A DNA stretch of 64,000 nt from Aquirhabdus parva (GCF_003351745.1 NZ_CP031222.1:2028207-2092206), one strand, 5' to 3'. Positions 15,790 through 25,788 are shown, counted from the first letter of the stretch. Translations and numbers: made by a program. Notes: generated by a model from the letters alone, not told the origin.

Positions 15790-17388
15790 GTGAACACCAC
15801 TCAAAAAACCAGATGCCCTTATTGCTCCAGCATGTTTGCTGTGAGCGCCGCTCAGCTTTCAATCCGCAATGGATATACCCGTTGCGGTAAATGCTTTCAA
15901 GTCTTCAAAGCCGATGATCATCTGATCATCGACCAAGCCCCCAAAGTAGAACAACCAGCAGTTGCCTCTATTGCTGTAGACGCTTTAGCCGCGGAACAAG
16001 AAAAACTAGCTACACCGCAAATCACAGCAGAATCCCCTATTGAACACGTGCAAGAAGCTAAAATTGCATTAGAGGAAACACCCGCTGCTCAAGTGACACC
16101 CATCGCTGAACCAGTCACTGCAGAAACTGTTGCTGCAGAAACTATCGAAAAGACGCCTTCATTTGAAAGCGTTGAAATGAAGAGTGAACCGTTATCTATC
16201 GCTGCGGAATCCCTGCCTGAAGATGCTCAAACCGTAGAATTTATATCGACTAAACCTCTTACTGCACAATCATCGATTGCAGAAGATGGTTCTGAGTCTC
16301 TCTCTTTTGTAGCCCCCACAGTAGCGCATGAAGAGGTGGTTCACGCTGAGCGCGTAAGTCATGAGTCGCTTATCACGGATCATGCTCCTGAAATCATCAC
16401 GCCATCAATCAAGACGCCTGCTGTTGCTGCATCTGAAATTGCTGCAACCGTACCAGTGGCCGAGATCGACCCTCCACCGGAAGCAAACACACCAACCATG
16501 TCACATACTTTTGAGCAAGAGTTTAATGATCTGTGGTTAAGTGCAACTAACTCTGCTCCAGAGGTTGATACCAGCCATGCACTGCGTGAAGCGCTGACCC
16601 CAGAGTCGTTGATCATTCACGATTCAGCGATTGAGCATGACTCCGATCACATGCATATCGCTAAAGATTCAGTTTTACATTTAGGCAGTGTCGCCTTGGC
16701 CAGTGGACCGAACTCCGTCATTCATGATGATGATCTGGTCAGTTATTTAAACAAAAATAGCGTGCCTTCTTCCCCAACTGTCAATCGCCGCGAATACGCT
16801 GCCCCAGAGATCAACATCCTGTCTTCCAAGCAAAAGAAGAAGCAGGCTTTGACCACTAAACCGGGTAATCGCGTGATGGAGCGCTTAAATCAGCCGAAGT
16901 TTCGTTTTAAAATCAATTTTCCGGCTTTTTTTGGCAATGCAATCTTGTCATTGTTGTTGTTGGCGTTACTGGCCGCACAGTATATTTATTTCAACTTTGA
17001 TCGTTTAGCCGCAGATCCCCAATATTATCCGACCATGCATAAGGTTTGTGCCTCTCTCGGATGCGATGTTCCGCTCGTGGATGTCAGTAAAATTAAAATG
17101 AGCCAAGTTATTGCCCGTCACTTCCCTGACTCTCCTAAAGAGGCAACGCGTTTCACTGCAGTCATGACCAATAATGCGGACGAAAGTCAGCCTTACCCTG
17201 CTCTACAACTACTCGTCTTAAAAGATGGGAAAATACAATCAGGTCGTGTTTTGAAACCTTCGGAATATTTACCAAATGGTTATACGGCCTTAGCAAAACT
17301 CCCCGCTCATACGCCAACCACTGTGCAATTCGTCCTGAAAATTCCTCGGGAAAACATTGCCGTGTTTGCGCTTGATCCTATTCGCTAG
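15790..17388 (+). CDS. Zinc-ribbon and DUF3426 membrane protein
   Basis: The 532-residue protein has an N-terminal MJ0042-type zinc ribbon (Cys9, Cys12, Cys32, Cys35 within RCPYCSSMF and YTRCGKCFQVF). A long acidic, Ala/Glu/Pro-rich disordered stretch follows to about residue 350, then one membrane span near residues 383-402, and a C-terminal DUF3426 domain (PTMHKVCASLGCDVP onward) that should lie in the periplasm. The family has no established role. GTG at 15790 is taken because AGGAAG precedes it and the zinc ribbon begins eight residues later. The disordered region is longer than in many relatives, which may reflect repeat expansion. Confidence 0.85.
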   Translation: MNTTQKTRCPYCSSMFAVSAAQLSIRNGYTRCGKCFQVFKADDHLIIDQAPKVEQPAVASIAVDALAAEQEKLATPQITAESPIEHVQEAKIALEETPAAQVTPIAEPVTAETVAAETIEKTPSFESVEMKSEPLSIAAESLPEDAQTVEFISTKPLTAQSSIAEDGSESLSFVAPTVAHEEVVHAERVSHESLITDHAPEIITPSIKTPAVAASEIAATVPVAEIDPPPEANTPTMSHTFEQEFNDLWLSATNSAPEVDTSHALREALTPESLIIHDSAIEHDSDHMHIAKDSVLHLGSVALASGPNSVIHDDDLVSYLNKNSVPSSPTVNRREYAAPEINILSSKQKKKQALTTKPGNRVMERLNQPKFRFKINFPAFFGNAILSLLLLALLAAQYIYFNFDRLAADPQYYPTMHKVCASLGCDVPLVDVSKIKMSQVIARHFPDSPKEATRFTAVMTNNADESQPYPALQLLVLKDGKIQSGRVLKPSEYLPNGYTALAKLPAHTPTTVQFVLKIPRENIAVFALDPIR

Positions 17389-17635
17389 ACATCTGTATAT
17401 ACACTGAAATTCTGCGCATCTGAAATATTGTTGAAGATATACGAATTATTCAGCAATATTTTTGCATAAAAAAGCATCAAGCCTGCTGCATTAGTCAGCA
17501 GGGGATGTTATGATAACCGACCGCGCAGTGCGTGGTTCTTTTCAATTTTTTAGTGTTCTGCGGTGCCTATGCACTCACTGCGATGACTTCCCCCATCTTG
17601 CAGTATGAATATGATTTCGCTTCGGATTTTTACCC
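17389..17635. other. Gap between the DUF3426 gene and fis
   Basis: No coding signal is seen in these 247 bases. A hairpin with arms CCTGCTG/CAGCAGG lies at 17482-17502 without a T tract. The fis promoter probably lies here, but I could not place a convincing -35/-10 pair. Confidence 0.35.
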
Positions 17636-17905
17636 ATGAATATCAAGTCACCTGATTTTAACAACCCTACCGATGTCGCACTACGCCTTCATGTTGAACG
17701 CGCTGTTCGTCATTACTTTAAACAACTTGATGGCGCAGAACCTGTACAAGTGTACGACTTGGTTCTCGCTGAAATTGAAAAACCACTTTTATCTGTTGTA
17801 CTTGAACAAACTCGTGGTAACCAAACCCGCGCGTCAGAAATCCTCGGATTGAACCGCGGCACGCTTCGCAAAAAACTTAAAGCACATGGCTTAATGAGCG
17901 AGTAA
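17636..17905 (+). CDS. fis: Nucleoid-associated protein Fis
   Basis: The 89-residue Fis family DNA-bending protein has the C-terminal helix-turn-helix GNQTRASEILGLNRGTLRKKLK intact, preceded by the dimerising helices (VYDLVLAEIEKPLLSVVLEQT). Length and the position of the recognition helix fit gammaproteobacterial Fis. Fis binds many promoters and matures rRNA and tRNA expression in fast growth. The ribosome site is weak (GGAT at about 10 bases). Here fis stands after the DUF3426 gene rather than behind dusB as in E. coli, and a terminator separates it from purH. Confidence 0.92.
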   Translation: MNIKSPDFNNPTDVALRLHVERAVRHYFKQLDGAEPVQVYDLVLAEIEKPLLSVVLEQTRGNQTRASEILGLNRGTLRKKLKAHGLMSE

Positions 17906-17929
17906 GCGTTAAAATATCTATAAGTACGG

Positions 17930-17958
17930 TAAGGGCTGGTTTTCCAGCCCTTATTGTT
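17930..17958 (+). terminator. fis terminator
   Basis: Arms TAAGGGCTGG and CCAGCCCTTA enclose a four-base TTTT loop and are followed by TTGTTTATG. It lies 25 bases after the fis stop codon. Confidence 0.8.
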
Positions 17959-18110
17959 TATGTTGTTTGCGTTTGCACTGGATCAAACCGCGATGTGTCA
18001 AGTGTTCGATCGTTTTATTTTCGCTATACGCTGACTGTGCACCGCCTTTATTGCAATTGCATTAAATAAACATTCTTTTTCATTTTTTATTATCAAGCCA
18101 AACGCCTATC

Positions 18111-19688
18111 ATGACTGTCTCTCGCGCCCTGATTTCTGTTTCTGACAAAACTGGCATCGTTGAATTTGCCCGTGAACTATCCGCTCTCAATATCGAACTC
18201 CTGTCAACAGGTGGCACATATAAGCTGCTAAAGGAAAATAATATTCCTGTCGTTGAAGTCTCCGAACACACTGGCTTCCCAGAAATGATGGATGGACGGG
18301 TTAAAACTCTTCACCCCAAAATTCATGGTGGTATTCTGGCTCGTCGTGGCATTGATGAAGCGGTTATGCAAGCGCATGACATCGCTCCGATTGATCTTGT
18401 TATCGTTAACCTCTACCCTTTTGCACAAACGGTTGCCAAGCCAAATTGCTCACTTGAAGATGCGATTGAAAATATCGATATCGGTGGTCCAACCATGGTT
18501 CGCGCAGCGGCAAAAAATCACGCGTCTGTGGGCATCATTGTAAATAGCAGTGACTATAGCCGTGTTATCGATGAGCTTAAAGCCAATCAGACTCTGTCTC
18601 AGGCAACCCGCTTTGACTTGGCGGTAAAAGCCTTTGAACATACTGCACAGTATGATGGCATGATCGCCCAGTACCTTGGTGCGCGTGTTGGCAAGACTGA
18701 AGATCAAAAACCCGATGCTTTTGCACGTACGTTTAATCTGCAATTGGTTAAGGCGCAAGACTTACGCTACGGCGAAAATCCGCACCAATCAGCAGCGTTC
18801 TACATTGATCCAAGCGCACGTGAAGCATCCGTTGCAACGTCAAAGCAATTGCAAGGCAAAGAACTGTCTTATAACAACATCGCTGATACCGATGCAGCTT
18901 TAGAATGCGTAAAATCTTTTGCAAAACCAGCTTGCGTCATCGTTAAACACGCGAACCCATGTGGTGTCGCAGTTTCTTTAGGCGGCATTTTAGAAGCGTA
19001 TAACCTTGCCTACGCGACCGATCCTGAATCGGCATTTGGCGGAATTATCGCTTTCAATCGCCCGTTGGATGTTGCAACGGCACAGGCGATTGTCGCGCGT
19101 CAGTTTGTTGAAGTGATCATTGCGCCTAGCTTAGAAGAGGGTGTGTTAGAGATTACTGCAGCGAAACAAAATGTCCGCGTGCTGACCTGTGGTCAACTTC
19201 CAGATATCAGTGCACGTACCAGCCAGTTGGACTTCAAACGGGTCACTGGCGGGTTACTGGTTCAAGATCAAGACTTGGGCATGATCAAAGATTCTGACCT
19301 GAAAATCGTCAGTAAACGTGCGCCTACCGAAGCCGAAATTCATGACCTGATCTTTGCATGGAAAGTGGCAAAGTATGTGAAGTCTAACGCTATCGTTTAC
19401 GCTAAAGATCGCCAAACCATTGGTATCGGTGCAGGTCAAATGAGCCGTGTGAACTCTGCACGTATTGCTGCGATTAAAGCAGAACATGCGGGACTTAATG
19501 TCCACAATGCTGTCATGGCCTCCGATGCGTTCTTCCCATTCCGTGACGGAATTGATAACGCAGCGAAAGTGGGTATTTCTTGCATTATCCAGCCGGGTGG
19601 TTCTATGCGTGATAATGAAGTCATCGCTGCAGCCGATGAACACAACATTGCCATGGTCTTTACCGGTATGCGCCACTTCCGTCATTAA
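18111..19688 (+). CDS. purH: Bifunctional AICAR transformylase / IMP cyclohydrolase PurH
   Basis: PurH, 525 residues, performs the last two steps of IMP synthesis. The N-terminal IMP cyclohydrolase (to about residue 195) has the MGS-like fold with [11 protein letters not shown] and [16 protein letters not shown]. The transformylase domain has the catalytic Lys-His in [13 protein letters not shown] and ends with the conserved GMRHFRH. The length is complete. It is followed by a terminator and then purD, the common gammaproteobacterial order, but with a separate promoter for purD. Confidence 0.97.
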   Translation: MTVSRALISVSDKTGIVEFARELSALNIELLSTGGTYKLLKENNIPVVEVSEHTGFPEMMDGRVKTLHPKIHGGILARRGIDEAVMQAHDIAPIDLVIVNLYPFAQTVAKPNCSLEDAIENIDIGGPTMVRAAAKNHASVGIIVNSSDYSRVIDELKANQTLSQATRFDLAVKAFEHTAQYDGMIAQYLGARVGKTEDQKPDAFARTFNLQLVKAQDLRYGENPHQSAAFYIDPSAREASVATSKQLQGKELSYNNIADTDAALECVKSFAKPACVIVKHANPCGVAVSLGGILEAYNLAYATDPESAFGGIIAFNRPLDVATAQAIVARQFVEVIIAPSLEEGVLEITAAKQNVRVLTCGQLPDISARTSQLDFKRVTGGLLVQDQDLGMIKDSDLKIVSKRAPTEAEIHDLIFAWKVAKYVKSNAIVYAKDRQTIGIGAGQMSRVNSARIAAIKAEHAGLNVHNAVMASDAFFPFRDGIDNAAKVGISCIIQPGGSMRDNEVIAAADEHNIAMVFTGMRHFRH

Positions 19689-19707
19689 TGAATGATGAGT
19701 GAGCATT

Positions 19708-19746
19708 AGAAAACTCCCCCTGCTTTTTGGGGGAGTTTTTGTTTTT
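19708..19746 (+). terminator. purH terminator
   Basis: AAAACTCCCCC and GGGGGAGTTTT enclose a short TGCTTTTT-type loop, followed by TTGTTTTT. This is a textbook Rho-independent terminator 20 bases past the purH stop. Confidence 0.88.
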
Positions 19747-19783
19747 AAGCATCTTCAATAAAACCACCTTAAAAACATATTAA

Positions 19784-19792
19784 TGCTAAAAT
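19784..19792 (+). promoter_or_regulatory. Extended -10 element before purD
   Basis: TGCTAAAAT fits the extended -10 form (TG, one base, then a TATAAT-like hexamer), about 100 bases before the purD start and just after the purH terminator. No good -35 is seen at the usual distance, which is normal for extended -10 promoters. Confidence 0.5.
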
Positions 19793-19899
19793 ACGCCGCG
19801 ACATTTCACGTATAAAGGTTGAGGGATTATTCTTCATCCGATTGGCGGTATGTCAACTTCATTTGATTTAACGATTTCATTAGCTTTTAAGGGAACACT

Positions 19900-21186
19900 A
19901 TGAACATTCTCATTCTCGGTTCAGGCGGTCGTGAACATGCGCTCGCATGGAAATGTGCCCAAGACGAAGCGGTCAGCCAGATCTTTGTTGCTCCCGGCAA
20001 TGCCGGCAGCGCGCTTGAAGCCAAATGTGAAAATGTTGCCCTGAACATCCTAGACAATGATGCAATCATTGCCTTCGCCAAAGCCAATGCGATTGATTTA
20101 ATCATCGTCGGCCCAGAAGCTCCGCTTGTGAATGGTGTTGTTGATGCCTGTCGCGCCGCTGCACTTAAAATCTGGGGCCCGACCCAATTTGCAGCGCAAC
20201 TGGAGGGCTCTAAAGCCTTTGCAAAACACTTTTTAAAACGTCATGAAATTCCGACTGCTTTTTATGATGTGTTTACCGACGTAGCGGCTGCCAAAGCTTA
20301 TATTGATCAAAACGGCGCACCGATCGTGATCAAAGCGGATGGACTTGCTGCGGGTAAAGGCGTGATCGTGGCAATGACTGTAGAAGAAGCTTATGAGGCC
20401 ATTGATGACATGCTGGCAGGCAATAAGTTTGGTGATGCAGGCTCACGCGTGGTCATTGAACAATTCCTAGATGGTGAAGAAGCCAGTTTCATCTGTATGG
20501 TCGATGGCTATAACATTCTCCCGATGGCAACCAGCCAAGATCATAAACGTATATTCGAACAGGATCTCGGTGCCAACACCGGTGGCATGGGTGCTTATTC
20601 CCCTGCCCCAGTTGTCACCTCTGAAATTTTCCAGCAAGTGATGCAGCACATTATGCGCCCAACCGTAGATGGTATGGCTGCTGATGGTCACCCTTACACG
20701 GGTTTTCTCTATGCGGGCCTCATGATTGACTCAACCGGCACAGCACGTGTCATTGAGTTCAACTGCCGCTTTGGCGACCCTGAAACACAGCCCATCATGA
20801 TGCGCTTACAGTCGTCACTTGTTGAACTTGTTGAAGCAGGTCTTGCCGGCGAACTTCCTAGCCATGCAGACTGGGACAGCCGCCCAGCAATCGGTATCGT
20901 GCTTGCGGCGGGTGGTTATCCTGCAGAGATTCAAACAGGCGATGTGATCCATGGTTTAGAATCGGTCAGTCCGACTGCTAAAGTCTTCCATGCTGGAACA
21001 ACACAAAAAGATGGCAAAACCGTCACGAGCGGCGGTCGTGTTCTTTGTGTAACCGCTTTGGGTCATACCGTAGCTGAAGCGCAAAAACTGGCGCTGGAAG
21101 GTGTTGCACAGATTTCATTTGATGGCATGCAGTATCGCCGTGATATCGGCTACCGCGCCATCGCCCGTGAACAAGGCAACGCATAA
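19900..21186 (+). CDS. purD: Phosphoribosylamine-glycine ligase PurD
   Basis: PurD, 428 residues, joins glycine to phosphoribosylamine with ATP in purine synthesis. The N-terminal domain has NILILGSGGREHALAW, the ATP-grasp domain has PIVIKADGLAAGKGVIVA and TGGMGAYSPAP, and EFNCRFGDPETQ carries the metal ligands. The length matches the family. ATG at 19900 is preceded by AAGGGA at six bases. It is transcribed separately from purH, judging from the intervening terminator and -10 element. Confidence 0.97.
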   Translation: MNILILGSGGREHALAWKCAQDEAVSQIFVAPGNAGSALEAKCENVALNILDNDAIIAFAKANAIDLIIVGPEAPLVNGVVDACRAAALKIWGPTQFAAQLEGSKAFAKHFLKRHEIPTAFYDVFTDVAAAKAYIDQNGAPIVIKADGLAAGKGVIVAMTVEEAYEAIDDMLAGNKFGDAGSRVVIEQFLDGEEASFICMVDGYNILPMATSQDHKRIFEQDLGANTGGMGAYSPAPVVTSEIFQQVMQHIMRPTVDGMAADGHPYTGFLYAGLMIDSTGTARVIEFNCRFGDPETQPIMMRLQSSLVELVEAGLAGELPSHADWDSRPAIGIVLAAGGYPAEIQTGDVIHGLESVSPTAKVFHAGTTQKDGKTVTSGGRVLCVTALGHTVAEAQKLALEGVAQISFDGMQYRRDIGYRAIAREQGNA

Positions 21187-21228
21187 TCAAGTCCTACGCA
21201 CCACCACCGATACTCAAATCGTTGATCT

Positions 21229-21256
21229 ACAAAATGCTCATTTATGAGCATTTTGT
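21229..21256. repeat. Perfect palindrome after purD
   Basis: Twelve-base arms ACAAAATGCTCA and TGAGCATTTTGT are separated by TTTA. It is strong enough to act as a transcript end or 3' stabiliser for purD, but no T tract follows on either strand. Confidence 0.6.
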
Positions 21257-21453
21257 GCAAGTTGACCCTCTATTCATCCGATCTGCACCGAGAAGCAATT
21301 GAATAAGCTATCCGTTCCCCTTATGATGGCTTAGATCGATTCGGGCATGATGTTTATCTAATCACCGATGTGCCATCAGTAAAAAATATAACCTTGTTAA
21401 ATTTAAGAGCAGCCTCATTTAGTTATAGCTCTTATTCAGGATAAACCACGCTT

Positions 21454-22860
21454 ATGTCTGATGCCTCAAACCCCAATACTCGTGATAAACATAAACAGCA
21501 TCATACCCTCGACAAGCTGAAAACCAGTGCCTTTGAAAGACGGATGTCTTTAGCGAAAGCATCACTTCGCGCTGGCTCACGTTGGGCCACAGTTAATGCT
21601 GGCACGATGTTTTCAAGTGAAGCAGATAAAGACCGTAAGCGTAAGAAAGTCATGAGCGAACAAGCTCAGTATCTCGTGCAAGAAATGGGCAAGCTGAAAG
21701 GTTCAATCGTGAAGATTGGACAGATGATGGCGCTCTATGGCGAGCACTTTCTGCCACCAGAAGTGACCGAAGCACTCCATACGCTCAACAATGACACGAT
21801 GGCGCTCTCATGGTCCGCTATCGAACAACAGCTCAAACTCGAACTCGGTAGTAAGCTCGATGAGCTGAATGTCGATCAAGAACCCCTAGGCACCGCCTCA
21901 CTGGCACAAGTACATCGCGCAGTGCGCAAGTCAGACGGACTCGAGATTGTCCTCAAAGTGCAATATCCGGGTGTAGCCGCGGCAATCGATTCAGACTTAG
22001 GCTTGTTCCGCAATATGCTCAAACTGACGCGCATGGTTCCTCAAACCCGTGAGTTTGAAGAATGGTTTAGCGAAGTCAGTGAAATGATGCATCGCGAAGT
22101 GAACTACCAAATGGAAGCGGCGACTACTGAGCGCTTCTATGAACGCCTCAAAGATGATCCGCGTTATATCGTGCCTCAGATTATTCACGAATACTGTACC
22201 GATGGCGTGCTGTGCATGACCTTTGAACGAGGTGTCCCGATTAACAGTGCCGTCATGCTCTCTCTGCCGCAGTCACGCCGCGATAAGCTCGGTGCCGCAT
22301 CGATTGAGATTGCCGTACGCGAGATGTTTGAGTGGGGGGAAATGCAGACCGATCCAAACTTTGGTAATTACCTCGTACGATTGGGCAATGGCAAAGACAT
22401 TCCAGACAAGACCATACTCTTGGATTTTGGTGCGATCCGTGGTTTTGACAGTAATCTGCTCAAAGTTGCTCGTAACCTGATTATTGCGGGTTATAACCAT
22501 AACAAAGCGGAAATGATCGACGCGATGCAAGGTTATATCTTTTTTGATCAAATGCCTGCAGAAGTCAAACCGGGCATGGCCGATGTTTTTCTGATGGCGA
22601 CCGAGCCCTTCACCTCGCCAGAAGTTAATCCCGATGCACCTGCAAATGTTTTTGATGCAGAAGGTAAATATATCTGGAAGCAAAGCTTACTGCATTCACG
22701 CGTTATGAAACTGGCTGGTAATTCGATGACTTCGCGCTACTTCAGCATCCCACCTAAAGAATTTATGTTTATTAGCCGTAAATTCATCGGTGCCTATACC
22801 TTTATGACCGTGATTGATGCTCGTACCAATGTGCGCAGCATGGTGAGCAAGTTCTTGTAA
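21454..22860 (+). CDS. ABC1/ADCK (UbiB-family) kinase-like protein
   Basis: The 468-residue atypical kinase-like protein has the family hallmarks: the KxGQ motif in KGSIVKIGQMMALYG, the Ala-rich nucleotide loop in LGTASLAQVHRA, the ATP-binding Lys in VLKVQYPGV, the EVNYQMEA helix, and the metal-binding QTDPNFGNYL with LLDFGAIRG. It lacks the C-terminal membrane helices of UbiB, so it is probably a soluble paralogue rather than the ubiquinone-biosynthesis UbiB itself. The start at 21454 has AGGAT about ten bases upstream. lipB follows 28 bases behind on the same strand. Confidence 0.85.
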   Translation: MSDASNPNTRDKHKQHHTLDKLKTSAFERRMSLAKASLRAGSRWATVNAGTMFSSEADKDRKRKKVMSEQAQYLVQEMGKLKGSIVKIGQMMALYGEHFLPPEVTEALHTLNNDTMALSWSAIEQQLKLELGSKLDELNVDQEPLGTASLAQVHRAVRKSDGLEIVLKVQYPGVAAAIDSDLGLFRNMLKLTRMVPQTREFEEWFSEVSEMMHREVNYQMEAATTERFYERLKDDPRYIVPQIIHEYCTDGVLCMTFERGVPINSAVMLSLPQSRRDKLGAASIEIAVREMFEWGEMQTDPNFGNYLVRLGNGKDIPDKTILLDFGAIRGFDSNLLKVARNLIIAGYNHNKAEMIDAMQGYIFFDQMPAEVKPGMADVFLMATEPFTSPEVNPDAPANVFDAEGKYIWKQSLLHSRVMKLAGNSMTSRYFSIPPKEFMFISRKFIGAYTFMTVIDARTNVRSMVSKFL

Positions 22861-22888
22861 ATCAGGCTTCACTTTTTACTTTTTTACC

Positions 22889-23563
22889 GTGTCAGTGAAT
22901 ACCATGTCGATACCCGCATTACATATCCGCCACTTTGAAGGTCTCGTTGATTATGCAGAGACCTATCGGGATATGCGTGAACTGACCGAACACCGTGATG
23001 CAGATACGCCTGATGAAGTCTGGCTACTCCAGCATCAGGATGTGCTGACACAAGGTCAAGCAGGTAAACCCGAACATATCTTATTTAATCCGCTTAATCT
23101 GCCCATCATCCAATCTGACCGCGGTGGTCAAGTCACTTGGCATGGCAAGGGGCAGCTGGTTGGCTATCTGCTTTATGATCTGAATCGTTTAAAGTGGAAT
23201 GTGCGCCAGTTGGTGACGAATACCGAAAACGCCTTGATTGAACTTCTTAATCATTACGATATCGATGCCTACGCAAAAAAAGACGCACCGGGTGTGTATG
23301 TCGATGAAGCCAAGATTGGATCTCTAGGCTTTAAAATAAGACATGGGCGAAGCTACCATGGACTGTCACTCAATATTGATTGTGATCTTGCAGGGTTTGG
23401 TCAAATTAATCCTTGCGGATATGCAGGGCTAGCAATGACCCGTTTAATCGATCAGCTCCAAGCTCAAACGCCCCAAAAGCCCTTCCCTAGTTTTGTTCAG
23501 GTTGCCCAAGCGTTAGAGCAAATTCTTCGTGCTCAACATGACTTGCCCACTACTGAAAAGTAA
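22889..23563 (+). CDS. lipB: Octanoyl-ACP:protein N-octanoyltransferase LipB
   Basis: LipB moves octanoate from acyl carrier protein to lipoyl-dependent enzymes, the first step of lipoate synthesis. The 224-residue frame shows the signature RGGQVTWHGKGQLVGY at residues 78-93, the conserved Lys in AKIGSLGFKI (Lys142) and the active-site Cys in INPCGYAGL (Cys176). Either GTG at 22889 or ATG at 22904 could start it; neither has a clear ribosome site, and the five-residue difference has no functional weight. Confidence 0.94.
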   Translation: MSVNTMSIPALHIRHFEGLVDYAETYRDMRELTEHRDADTPDEVWLLQHQDVLTQGQAGKPEHILFNPLNLPIIQSDRGGQVTWHGKGQLVGYLLYDLNRLKWNVRQLVTNTENALIELLNHYDIDAYAKKDAPGVYVDEAKIGSLGFKIRHGRSYHGLSLNIDCDLAGFGQINPCGYAGLAMTRLIDQLQAQTPQKPFPSFVQVAQALEQILRAQHDLPTTEK

Positions 23564-23867
23564 AAAAACAGACCTAATCGCTGTTTTTGCGAGCAACCGC
23601 GACGTCCGCAATGAAACTTTGGACGATTAAGAACAATGAGTCACAGACATATAATGCAGATCTACGCAGTATCTGATATCTTTTAGCCCGCTATCGATTT
23701 ATGATCTTGTGGTGATACCATCTACTGCAAGGACGCTATCCGTACTGTGTACCAATGCAGTCAGTAGCAACAATAATTAATCATTATAGAAATGAGCAAC
23801 GTTACGATAGTGGAACCAAAACTATGGTAGCTCGCCCCATAACTTAGCCCAGTGCTAGAGAGAGTCA
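23564..23867. other. Noncoding gap after lipB
   Basis: These 304 bases hold a weak terminator-like hairpin right after lipB (arms AAAAACAG/CTGTTTTT, 23564-23571 and 23581-23588). Nothing else was recognised. The promoter of the SCP2-like/alcohol dehydrogenase pair must lie here but could not be fixed. Confidence 0.4.
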
Positions 23868-24479
23868 ATGTCTGTGAAATCATCACCAATATCCTCTACG
23901 ACCCAACGTATTGTCCCCTCAGCTCAAAAAGCCTATGTTGGCTTAATGATGGATGTGATTGCCCGTGCACTCGTGTCTGCGAGTCAAATTGATGGTGAAC
24001 TGCATGGTGAGCTGGAAGGCTTTAAAGCTGGCACTACGATCCAAATGATCGTTCTGCCTAAAGGCGCTAACTTCACGATCCAAGTTCAAGAAGATAAGAC
24101 CCTGAAGCGTGTTGATTTAGGCGATCAAAAGCCCGATCTTTCCGTCAAATTCAAACATGTAAGTCATGCATTTCTCGTATTCTCTTTTCAGGAAAGCACG
24201 GCTCAAGCCTACGCCAATGACCGTATGGTTGTCGATGGTGATACCGGTTATGCAACGCGCTTTGTACGCTGCCTCAACCAATTAGAAGCATTGATCCTGC
24301 CTAAACTTGTAGCTGATCTAGCAGTTAAGCGCTACCCGACCGAACTTGGAATCGGTGAAAAATTCAATAAAGCGGCTCAAATTTACCTGAATGTTGCTGG
24401 CTCCTATGCTGAGCTACTGCCTAAAGCAGCGCAACTCTTGAGTCAGACCCTCTCTAACAAAACCATTAAACGGAGTTAA
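23868..24479 (+). CDS. SCP2-like sterol/lipid-carrier domain protein
   Basis: The 203-residue protein has a middle part (about residues 45-130) that resembles an SCP2 domain: an alternating strand pattern with TTIQMIVLPKGANFTIQV and PDLSVKFKHVSHAFLVF, then ANDRMVVDGDTGYATRFVRCL, the last matching the typical end of such domains. SCP2 domains bind fatty acyl or sterol-like ligands. This is a fold-level call by eye. The gene ends two bases before the ATG of the iron alcohol dehydrogenase, so the two are cotranscribed and probably handle a common hydrophobic alcohol or aldehyde. Confidence 0.6.
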   Translation: MSVKSSPISSTTQRIVPSAQKAYVGLMMDVIARALVSASQIDGELHGELEGFKAGTTIQMIVLPKGANFTIQVQEDKTLKRVDLGDQKPDLSVKFKHVSHAFLVFSFQESTAQAYANDRMVVDGDTGYATRFVRCLNQLEALILPKLVADLAVKRYPTELGIGEKFNKAAQIYLNVAGSYAELLPKAAQLLSQTLSNKTIKRS

Positions 24480-24481
24480 TC

Positions 24482-25669
24482 ATGTCAAAGTCATACTACG
24501 AATTTTTCTGCCCTGTCAAAGTCGTTGCAGGACATATGGCACTAGAACATATTCCGTTTGAACTTGCCGCTTTGGGCGCCAAACGCCCAATGATTATTAC
24601 TGATAAAGGCGTACGCGTTAATAATCTGCTGGTTCCCATTGAAGCCGCGTTCATCGATGCCGAAAGCGTCATTTCAGCCATTTTTGATGAAGTGCCACCA
24701 GACAGCAGTCTGCAAACCGTCCGTGCAGCAGCGCAGCTGTACCGTGAAAACAACTGCGATGCGATCATTGCCGTTGGTGGCGGTTCAGTCATTGACACCA
24801 GTAAAGGCGTGAACATTCTCGTCTCTGAAGGCGGCGATGACCTGCTGAAATACTCAGGCGCACACAATCTGCCACGCCCACTGAAACCATTTTTCGTTGT
24901 GCCGACTACAGCCGGTACAGGCTCTGAAGTCACCGCAGTTGCAGTGATTTCGGACACTGAAAAAAGCATCAAAATGCCTTTCGCATCGTATTACCTGATG
25001 CCCAATGCCGCGGTTCTTGACCCACGCATGACTCAGACGCTGCCACCGCATATCACCGCTATGACCGCAATGGATGCATTGACACACGCTGTAGAAGCCT
25101 ACACTTGCCTAGCGCACAATCCGATCAGTGATGCTTATGCCACAGCCGCAATTAAGAAGATCAGCGAAAATCTGATTTTCGTTCTCGACAATCCTAAAGA
25201 TGCCAATGGCCGCCTTGAACTCGCTCAAGCATCAACCATGGCCGGTATTGCATTCTCAAATTCAATGGTCGGTCTTGTCCACTCCATCGGACATGCAACT
25301 GGCGCTGTGGCACATCTGCCACATGGTTTAGCGATGAGCCTGTACCTGCCATATGTACTTGAATACAACATCGACACCAATGGTGATCGTATTGCCGATT
25401 TGCTGCTCTACCTTGCTGGTGCAGAAGTCTACGCAGCGACTCCTGCAAAAGAACGGGCATTAAAAGCGATTCAGGTGATCCGCAATATGCGCGATACACT
25501 TTATGATCGCACCAAACTGCCACGCACTTTGCAAGAGACTGGTAAAGTTGAGAAATCGCAGCTTGCTGAGATTGCTAAGAAAGCCATTGATGACGGTTCA
25601 ATTATCTACAACCCGAAAGAAGCCAATCTCAAAGATCTCAAAGCGATCTTGGAAAAAGCTTGGGGTTAA
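24482..25669 (+). CDS. Iron-containing alcohol dehydrogenase
   Basis: The 395-residue group III (iron-dependent) alcohol dehydrogenase has the nucleotide-binding VGGGSVIDTSKG in the N-terminal Rossmann half. The metal ligands lie in MDALTHAVEAYTCLAHNPISDAYA and VGLVHSIGHATGAVAHLPHG in the helical half. It interconverts an alcohol and an aldehyde with NAD(P); the substrate is not predictable, but linkage to the SCP2-like gene points to a lipid-derived one. The start at 24482 has GGAG seven bases upstream, overlapping the end of the preceding gene. A terminator follows at about 25.7 kb. Confidence 0.92.
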   Translation: MSKSYYEFFCPVKVVAGHMALEHIPFELAALGAKRPMIITDKGVRVNNLLVPIEAAFIDAESVISAIFDEVPPDSSLQTVRAAAQLYRENNCDAIIAVGGGSVIDTSKGVNILVSEGGDDLLKYSGAHNLPRPLKPFFVVPTTAGTGSEVTAVAVISDTEKSIKMPFASYYLMPNAAVLDPRMTQTLPPHITAMTAMDALTHAVEAYTCLAHNPISDAYATAAIKKISENLIFVLDNPKDANGRLELAQASTMAGIAFSNSMVGLVHSIGHATGAVAHLPHGLAMSLYLPYVLEYNIDTNGDRIADLLLYLAGAEVYAATPAKERALKAIQVIRNMRDTLYDRTKLPRTLQETGKVEKSQLAEIAKKAIDDGSIIYNPKEANLKDLKAILEKAWG

Positions 25670-25691
25670 TGATTTTTCTGAAATGAATTGA

Positions 25692-25730
25692 AGAAAAGGG
25701 TGCCTGATTAAGGCATCCTTTTTTTTATTC
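25692..25730 (+). terminator. Terminator of the alcohol dehydrogenase operon
   Basis: AAAAGGGTGCCT and AGGCATCCTTTT form the stem with a GATTA loop and one G-T pair, followed by a run of eight T. Confidence 0.85.
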
Positions 25731-25788
25731 TAAATATGTTAGAGTCAATTCGTAATTGAGTTAAACCAAACGACTTGGACTATATCTG

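Noticed and set aside
17482-17502. CCTGCTG/CAGCAGG hairpin as terminator of the DUF3426 gene
   Set aside because: No T tract on either side and about 95 bases from the stop; evidence is insufficient.
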